Assembly: GCA_905221615.1 (NCBI GenBank)
Contig: CAJNDT010003868.1
Location: forward strand, 124,001-188,000
DNA length: 64,000 nucleotides
From: Symbiodinium sp. CCMP2592
Lineage: Eukaryota; Sar; Dinophyceae; Suessiales; Symbiodiniaceae
Reading direction: 5' to 3'
In this document: one piece after another, positions 39,963 to 47,400 of the stretch
How the letters are laid out: each line of letters starts with the position of its first letter
How positions within the stretch are numbered: the first letter of the stretch is position 1
Position numbers and translations under genes: made by a program
The notes under the pieces: generated by a model
Database searches by the model: none
The model's input: the letters and a program-made list of their open reading frames with translations, nothing else
What the model was told of the DNA's origin: nothing

Positions 39963-40098
39963 TGGAGCCCAGGATGCCCAGTAGTACCCTTATTCCCTTT
40001 TTGTAGTCCTAGGTTCCTTAGCTTATAAAGTTACCCAATACCAAACAGAGAGGCCTTTTTATTCTTAGGTTACTGGGTATCCTAGTGGAGCCCAGGAT
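39963..40098. repeat. Palindromic element flanked by 13-bp direct repeats
   Basis: TGGAGCCCAGGAT occurs exactly at 39963-39975 and 40086-40098. Between them lies an AGTA-CCCTTATTCCC type palindromic element. The right copy contains the CCCAG acceptor of the exon at 40096. Confidence 0.85.
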
Positions 40099-40178
40099 TG
40101 GACGAGCTCCAGACGGATCCAATTGCTTCGTCCTTCTTTGCCGAGCCGCAGGACTTCACAGGCAAAGCGGCTTCATAG
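40096..40178 (+). CDS. Candidate terminal exon
   Basis: After the acceptor GTGGAGCCCAG and two bases, 26 codons read LDELQTDPIASSFFAEPQDF, then TGKAAS and TAG. Good protein composition. The acceptor is inside a 13-bp direct repeat that flanks an inserted element. Confidence 0.52.
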
Positions 40179-40242
40179 CTTTAAAGGTCCATGTGCCCAA
40201 ATAGGGTTCCTATAATCAAGGGTTCCTCTAAGGGTGTAGGGC

Positions 40243-40352
40243 TTTAAGGGTCCATGTACCCAAATAGCATATACTTTGGGCCGAACGTACCTTTGTAAGG
40301 GACTACTTTAAGGCCAACGTATATACTATTTGGGCACCTGGACCCTTAGGGT
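40243..40352. repeat. Palindromic element, AGGGTCCATGTACCCAAATAG family
   Basis: Arms TTTAAGGGTCCATGTACCC and the mirror TTGGGCACCTGGACCCTTAGGG; a half copy precedes it near 40185. Relatives at 53230-53376 and 62907-63008. Confidence 0.8.
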
Positions 40353-40945
40353 AGGGGATTTCCGAAAGCTTTACAGAAAGGCTCAGCCTCAACCCAGGGC
40401 CAGGAACCCTAAACCACCCAAGCCCTTCCTCCTTATAAGTACAGTATCAACCCTTGAGGGAACCCTTTAAGGCTCCTTATAAAGTTACCCAATACCAAAA
40501 AGGGAACCCTTTCAAGGAACCCTAAAACCCGAAACCTCTGGACCCCAAACCCTAGAGCTTGCAACCCCCAAACTCAAGATGCACCTCAGGAGCCCTTTCA
40601 GCAACCCCCAGTACTTCCAGGAATCCTTAAGGGAGCCCTTAAAGGAATCCCAACGAGCCATTATAATTGGGTTTAGGGTTTAGGGTTTGGGGCTTTCAGG
40701 CACCTTTGAAGGAACCCCTAAACCCGCTGAACCCTGAATTCTAAACCTTTAAGGCCCTGAAACCTGGACCCCACATCACGAAGAAGTTTCAGTGTGTGCC
40801 CAGACCCCCCAAAGGATCTAGAAAGTAGATCCCCTAATTTGGGGCCCTATACTACTAAGGGTACCTTATCGGAACCCCCATTAAGGGAGAATTCTCACAG
40901 AACCCCTATTGAAACCCTCAAGTGAACCTTCATAGAACCCTTAAT
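40353..40945. other. CCCTAAA-like and AGGAACCCT-rich stretch
   Basis: Degenerate repeats such as AAGGAACCCTAAACCC with no open frame of note. The copia element is inserted at its right edge, between two halves of similar AGGAACCCT sequence. Confidence 0.6.
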
Positions 40946-40950
40946 GGAAC
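40946..40950. repeat. Target-site duplication, left (GGAAC)
   Basis: GGAAC lies directly before the 5' LTR and again directly after the 3' LTR at 50868-50872. Confidence 0.92.
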
Positions 40951-41235
40951 TGCTGAAGTGCATGCCTCGTTTGCAGCTCATGCCATGTGTACATGTCTGT
41001 TTTTCCTTCTTGCTCGTAGGCCCAAGCACAGAAAGCCTTGAGCATGCTTTTAACATCTTTTAACAGAACACATGTACCATAGTTGTAGGTGCCACGCCCA
41101 ACGTAGCACTAACTTCGGTCTTTTGCTTGCGTGTAAAATCTCCGCCTCTGTGTGAGCCATGTCTGGGAGTTCTGGTGCAGGGGAATTGATCACTCCACTT
41201 GTATCTTATTCCCAGCCTGCTGGTTCACACCAGCA
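40951..41235 (+). repeat. 5' LTR
   Basis: Begins TGCTGAAGTGCATGCC and ends CACACCAGCA; one mismatch to the 3' LTR over 285 bp. A short open frame beginning inside it (41159) in a different phase overlaps the start of the long frame; I draw no conclusion from that. Confidence 0.96.
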
Positions 41236-41254
41236 GGTTATGAGCCCAACGCTT
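41236..41254 (+). promoter_or_regulatory. Primer-binding site, internal initiator tRNA-Met type
   Basis: GGTTATGAGCCCAACGC directly follows the LTR. Its complement, GCGTTGGGCTCATAACC, matches the anticodon stem-loop region (CTCATAA) of initiator tRNA-Met rather than the tRNA 3' end. Drosophila copia and Ty5 also use this half-tRNA priming. Confidence 0.75.
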
Positions 41255-41433
41255 GGGCAGGGCTATGGCACCACAGCAAATCCATCCCCACCTCCCGGGA
41301 GGGATGGTATTCAGACAGGTTCAACGCCAACACTTGTGCATGGCCAAACAGGTGGAATGGGCTTTGAACCTATGGCTACGGGAGGGGCACTTGGAGGCAT
41401 AGACCAGACTGGGGTTAGCGCAGACTCAGGGGA

Positions 41434-44400
41434 ATGCCACCGGTGTCGACCGCCACTGAAGGCGGTGATGAGGTACAGATGGTTGTGCCGATACCCGGCA
41501 ATGTCGCGCCGGGCGGGAGCCCAGGGCTAGAGGCCAGCACTGGCATGTTAGGTACCGAGAGTGGTGACGCAGAGCCAGGGGGTAGAGTAGTCGCTGGTGC
41601 TTCCACGGAGGGGTTTGTCACCCCACGGTCACAGCAGGGATTGCCAACCATAGCTGAGATGGTTGAGGGCTTCCCTGGTACAGGGCTCCAGCTTATGACG
41701 CGAGTTGGGGACTTTTTCCGTGTAGCGCGCACTGAGGTGGTGCAGGTACCCGCAGTGGCGCAAGGCACACACGCCACACCACCACGAGCAATCACATCAC
41801 AATCACGTGATAGTCCCAGCGGTGTTCCAAGGCAATTGGCTCTGGGAGAAGGGAGTTTGGGTTCGCAGAGTAGCTCGCCACCACAGTTGGGAGCGCATGG
41901 TACACCCATTTCCTTTGCACCGCCTCCTGGAAGGGATGGCTCCTTGTTGAGCGCGGACATGTTGCAGCGCATGCAAGCTTTAGAACAGAGGGCCCCCTTA
42001 CTTTACGGTAGCCTGCCCGAAAAACCCCCATCGAGAACAGACTCATCGTCCCTGCCCCAAGAAGCGATTCAAGCTGAGGTTGCAAGGCAGCTAGCGGGGT
42101 TTGATCAACGGGCGCAGGCTCAGGACTTGGAAATACAGAGGATGCAGAGGCAACTGGAGGAGGCGGCCCAAAGGGAACAAGCTCTTAGGGAACAGGTAAG
42201 GAGAGAAGTGGCAATGACCAGTAGTGCCCCAATGGCTCCAACGACACCCCTTGCTGAGGTTCCCAGGCCACCCCTTCAGGATGCGCAAGTGCGCACTCCA
42301 ATAGCGTATCAGGTGCATGATGCTGCAGCGCAGGCGGTTGAGGCTTTGAGAGCGCCCGCTCAAACAGCAGCTTCAGCAACTTCAGGGTTATGGTCCAACT
42401 TTTGGTCGGGGTTGCAAGGTTCCCAAAGGTTACCTAGCAACGCAGCGCCACCCGGAAGGGTTGGGCAGCCAAGCAGCGCATTATTGGGTGTGCAAGGGGA
42501 TTCCACCTCTTCTGGCCCAGACCCCCATTCTCGAGCCGAAAACCCGGGTTTGGGCCAGATCAGGGCTTCGGGCTCTGGTTTCCAGTCAGTTGCTGCCGCT
42601 AGTGCCCCAATTCCCCAGGCTTCAGCTGCTCAGGCCAGCACGGCGCCAGTAGGGGCAGCCAGTGTGTCGCCGGGGGGAACCCAAGGCCCTCCCACATCAG
42701 GTAACACCGTGCTTGATGCCGTATTGTTGGGAGTGCAGCAACTGCAAACTTTGCAAGCCCAGCACCTTAGCAGTAGCAGGAAGGAGGATGCCCCGGAAAC
42801 GGTGAAAACGGGCATTACAACCTTTCCCAGACTAGCCCCACCCGATCCAGCTGGAGGCTCGTTGGACTTTCAGGATTGGTTGCAGCTCATTGCGGGCTTG
42901 ATGAGTGACTTTTCGGATTCTTCTCAACTTTGGTGGTCAGGGGTAGTTCAGGTAAGCAAAGATGCGTACGATAAGTGGGTCGTCGCATCCCCCATCGAGC
43001 GCTTGACGCTTGAGCCTGACGAGAGGCCAGAGCTTACAGAAGGCAAGTGGGGGAGAGTGAATGCGCGTGCATGCGCAATGCTTTTGGATGCCCTGGACCC
43101 CACAGTGAAATCTGATATCATTGCCCGTAAGGCGAATCAAGCTGCATCGCAAATCTTGTTTAGATTGTACACGACCTACCAGCCCGGGGGAATAGGGGAA
43201 CGCAACCTGGTGTTGAGCAACTTGCAAAATCCCCATGTGGTGCAGGATGCAGCCTCAGGTGTGTCAGCATTGAGGGCGTGGGGACGGTGGTATCAAAGGT
43301 GCATAGACTTTGGTATGAGTTTGCCGGATCCAATGGTGTTGGTGGGAGGCCTAACCTCAATGACAAAGCCCGTCATCTCTAAGGAGCCGGAGGTTTCATG
43401 GCGAACCGAGATGGTGAAAAGTGCACTGCAGTTGCATGGTCGACCCTCGGAAGAGGCGGTCAAATCCTACCACAAACATTTGTTGGCCGAGTTTGAGACT
43501 TTGGCTGGAACTCATGTTGCCAAAAAGGGTGGATCAGGTAACCTGGCATTGAAGGCAGCTGGTGTTGCTGGGGATAAGCCGGGAAAGGGGAGTGGAGGCA
43601 AAGGTGGAGGGAATGCCAACACATGCAAGTATTTCCTTTCGCCAAAGGGGTGCAGGTTTGGAACCAAATGCAAAAGCCCCCACTCCATGAACGAGTTGTC
43701 TAAAGCGGAACGGTTTAAGAAGTGCTTGAATTGTGGCTCCGAGGAGCATCGTGCTAAGGATTGCAAGGCAGGTAAGGCGGAACCCAAAGCACCAGATCAG
43801 AAACCGTCCGTACAGGCAGCTTCCACATCCTCGGGCCAACCCGTTGTCCAAGCCACGCCAGCGCTCAACATGGAAACCTTCATGCAACAGGCAGTCCAGG
43901 CGTTGAGGCAGTTGGAGGCCAATCCACCGTGCAGCGGCACCACGCCGCAAGCCCAGCCGCCTCAACCTCAGCCGGAAGGCTTGAGTACTGCATCGCAGCA
44001 GCCCTCAGTGCCACCGGCACCGGCTGCGCCCGCATCGTCTGCACCCAATCCTTCGGTGAGGAGGCTGACGATTCGCTCAGTCGTGCCCGCAAGCTGTTTC
44101 CCGGTTTCGGGTCTCCCAAACCGGGACTCCCAACCCCCCCATCAGGAGGCTCCAACCCGGGGGTTGGGAAATGCCAAAAATCAGGGTTTGGCAAACCCCC
44201 ATTCTCGAGCCGAGAATGGGGGGTTGCTTGAGCCCCCCAAACCCATAGCATATGCGCTTTTGGACTCTGGGGCCACCCATGCCATGAGGCAGGCGATGGA
44301 TGAGGAGGAGTGGGAGGCCGCATCGGAAGTACAAGTGAGTTTAGCCGGCGATACCACCACAACAATGCGGCTCACATCCTCAGGTACTTTGCTCCTGCCT

Positions 44401-47400
44401 CCCGGGAGGGATGGCCTAGTGCAGCCAATAGTCCCAATGGGCGCAATCATCGAGCAACTTGGGTATAAATTGGTTTGGTCAGCCGGTAGTTGCAAGCTGT
44501 ATCCTCCTGATGGTAAGTCGTTGAGGCTTAGGGTCAAAAACGGTTGCCCGGAATTGGTTGAGAGCCAGGCCCTCACGTTGATATCACGGTTGGAGGAGCA
44601 CAAAATGCAACAGGTTGAGGAGCTCAGGCGAAGAACGGATGAGGGGAAGGATCGCATCAGACAGGCGAAAATCGCGATGCAGCGCACATGGTGGGATCAT
44701 TTGGTTGAGCATGTTAGCTCGTCAGCGCCAGCAGCGGGCCACATGGCAGTATCCACGGCGCCATTCTTTCAGGATGTGCCCGATCGTGCATTGTCAGGCC
44801 TACTCCCATCGGAAGATGTGGACTCCAAGACTTTGTGGAAAGCTCTTGAAGAAGGTATGCCAAACCTCAACCGGCGAAGGAGGAAGGCACTTCATCGAGC
44901 ATCCAATTGGGTTGTGCACTTGTTTGCGGGCCCTGGCTCGCACAAGGCTTTCAAACGATTGGAGTCGCAGGATACAGTTGTTGTTGAGCTTGACATTTGC
45001 CGCTCAAGGAGCCAAGATCTTTACCATGATCCGCTTTGGACGCTTCTTGCTAAGGTTGCAAAGTTGGGACGAGTTGCGGCGGTCATTGGAGGTCCACCAA
45101 CCCGCACGTGGTCCATGTCAGGGCACCGCGCCGATGGACCACATCCACTCCGCTCGCCCACTGAACCGTTTGGCCTGAGCACTCTCACCTCTGACGAGCG
45201 TGATCTCGTTGATCGTGATACGGGTTTGTATGCTCGCATGTTGTGGTTGCATGCACTTTCCACCGCCGGGAGGTGTGTGCACCCTAACCCGTCGGATGGA
45301 ACATCCATGGTGGCATTCATGTTGGAGCAACCGTCGGTTGAACACCACATGGCTTCAAGCCATTCTGCTGTGGGTGGCGCCCCGTCGTTTTGGAATACCG
45401 CGCTGTGGCAAACTTACGCTGAAGAGGCTGGTTTGTTTGAGGTGCATTTCCGTCAAGGTCCGTTGGGGCACGCGGGCGATAAACCCACAACTGTTGGCAC
45501 CAACTTGCCCGACCTTAGAGACTTGCAAGCGTTTCAGGGTGAGGTATCGCAGGTTTGTGTTAGCGCCGACAGCCGTGTGTCTCCAGTGTGGGCGCCGGGG
45601 TTTGTGCAAGCCATCGTGTACGCACTCCAACGTTGGCCCTGTTACCGCATCATGAAATTCACCCAAGCGGATTGGGAACAGCATGTTGCGAACAATCACG
45701 TGCCGTACCGCCGTGATTGTGCAGTTTGCGTGCACGGTGCCGGAAACGGCCGCCGCCACCACGGTGTAGTTCACCCGGATGTGTATTGCATGTCAGCCGA
45801 CATTGCGGGGCCCATCCGTGTGAAGGGCAAAGACCCAGAAAGCCGCAACCACCGACCAGCCACGTTCAAGTACTTCCTCGCTGTGTCGTACCGCTTCCCA
45901 CGGCTCAAAGGAGTGAAGGAGGAGTCAGACCCCAGCCAAACCGAGGGGTTTGATGATGCAGCACTCCTCCCGGGAGGGACGGATGACCTTGCAGATGAGG
46001 CCTTTCCCGCAGCAGAAGGCCCCCCGCACGAGGATTACGAGGACTCCCTGTACGAGCCAAGTTTAGCGGAAGAAGAGGAGGAGGCGGAAGGTGAAGGAGT
46101 TGAAGGGCCTAGGGAGTTTGCAGCCAAAGTTGCCGAGGAGCATCCCTGGGAGTCAGCCAGGTGTGAACTCGAAACACCGCCTGACATGGCGAGGCTGGTG
46201 TTTGCAGTGCCACTTCACACAAACAAGGGTGATGATATCCTAAATGCCCTCCAACAGGTGTACATTTCCCTAAGGTCCCTAAACCTCCCCGTGCTTCGTT
46301 TCCACACAGACCGCAGTCGTGAGTTCTTCAACAAAAGGACTCGAGCTTGGTTTCACGAGCGTGGAGTCCGCACAACAACAACAGAAGGGGACGTTCCGCA
46401 GCAGAACGGCTCTGCTGAGAACACCGTGCGCTGGCTCAAAGCACGAGCACGAACCCTTCTCACCTCTGGCGAGGTTGACTCTTCCTTGTGGCCTTGTGCA
46501 ATCATGACAGCTGCGGCTCAGCAACGGGCGCAGCAGCTGGGCATGAAGTCTAAGCTTGCCATCCATTTTGGAGGGAAGTGTTCCGTGAAGCGAAAGTTTT
46601 TCAGCAAGAAGGGTGATTTGGAGGATAGATGGGTTGAAGGTAAGTATATGGGGTTGTCACCATCTGTGAATGATGGTCACATCGTGTTGCGCAGCGATGG
46701 TGTTGGCAACGGCTTTGTGCAAACACTCCATGTTCGCACCCGCCTTGTTTCTCCGGATCCACCGCCCTTGCAGTTTGTAGGAGACTCGCTTGAGGAGGAG
46801 CACACACCACCTCCACGCAGGGTTCGCGGCAAGCGGTCTGCTGGTGTGAGACTTGACGACGTCTTTGCACTTGACCCGCCGCCTCCCTTGCCGCCGCCAG
46901 CAGAAGCTCCACACCCGGAAGGGCCTGTGTCACCGGTTGAGGAGGAGTCTGCCCGTGTAGCGCGCTTGAGTCTGCAAGACCTCGAAGGTTTAGCTACGGA
47001 GCTTATCGAGGACGACTGGGACCTTGATGAAGCGTTGTGGGTGTTAGCCGAAGTGTGCAGAGCAGCGCCCCAGCTGCAACACAAAGCTGGGTTGTACCGT
47101 CACGGAGGTGTCGTAGGAGTTTTAGGGGGTACCACAGATAAGCCTTGGCTGACAGAGCTTATGAATATGGTGCTTTCCGCAGTTGCACCCACAGCTGAGT
47201 ACACCTCGCTTTGGTTGTCTAACTCCACTGTTCAACCCGTGCACGCCGACCACCACAACCTGCAGGGATCCACAAATGTAGTCCTCCCTTTGAAGCTCCC
47301 GCCTAACGGAGGGGATTTGTGGATAGAACTCAAGCCTGGTGACCTAGTCAGTGGCCCTGTAGAGGAGCGGGTAGACGGCAAAGGCAGGCGCTGGTTAGGG

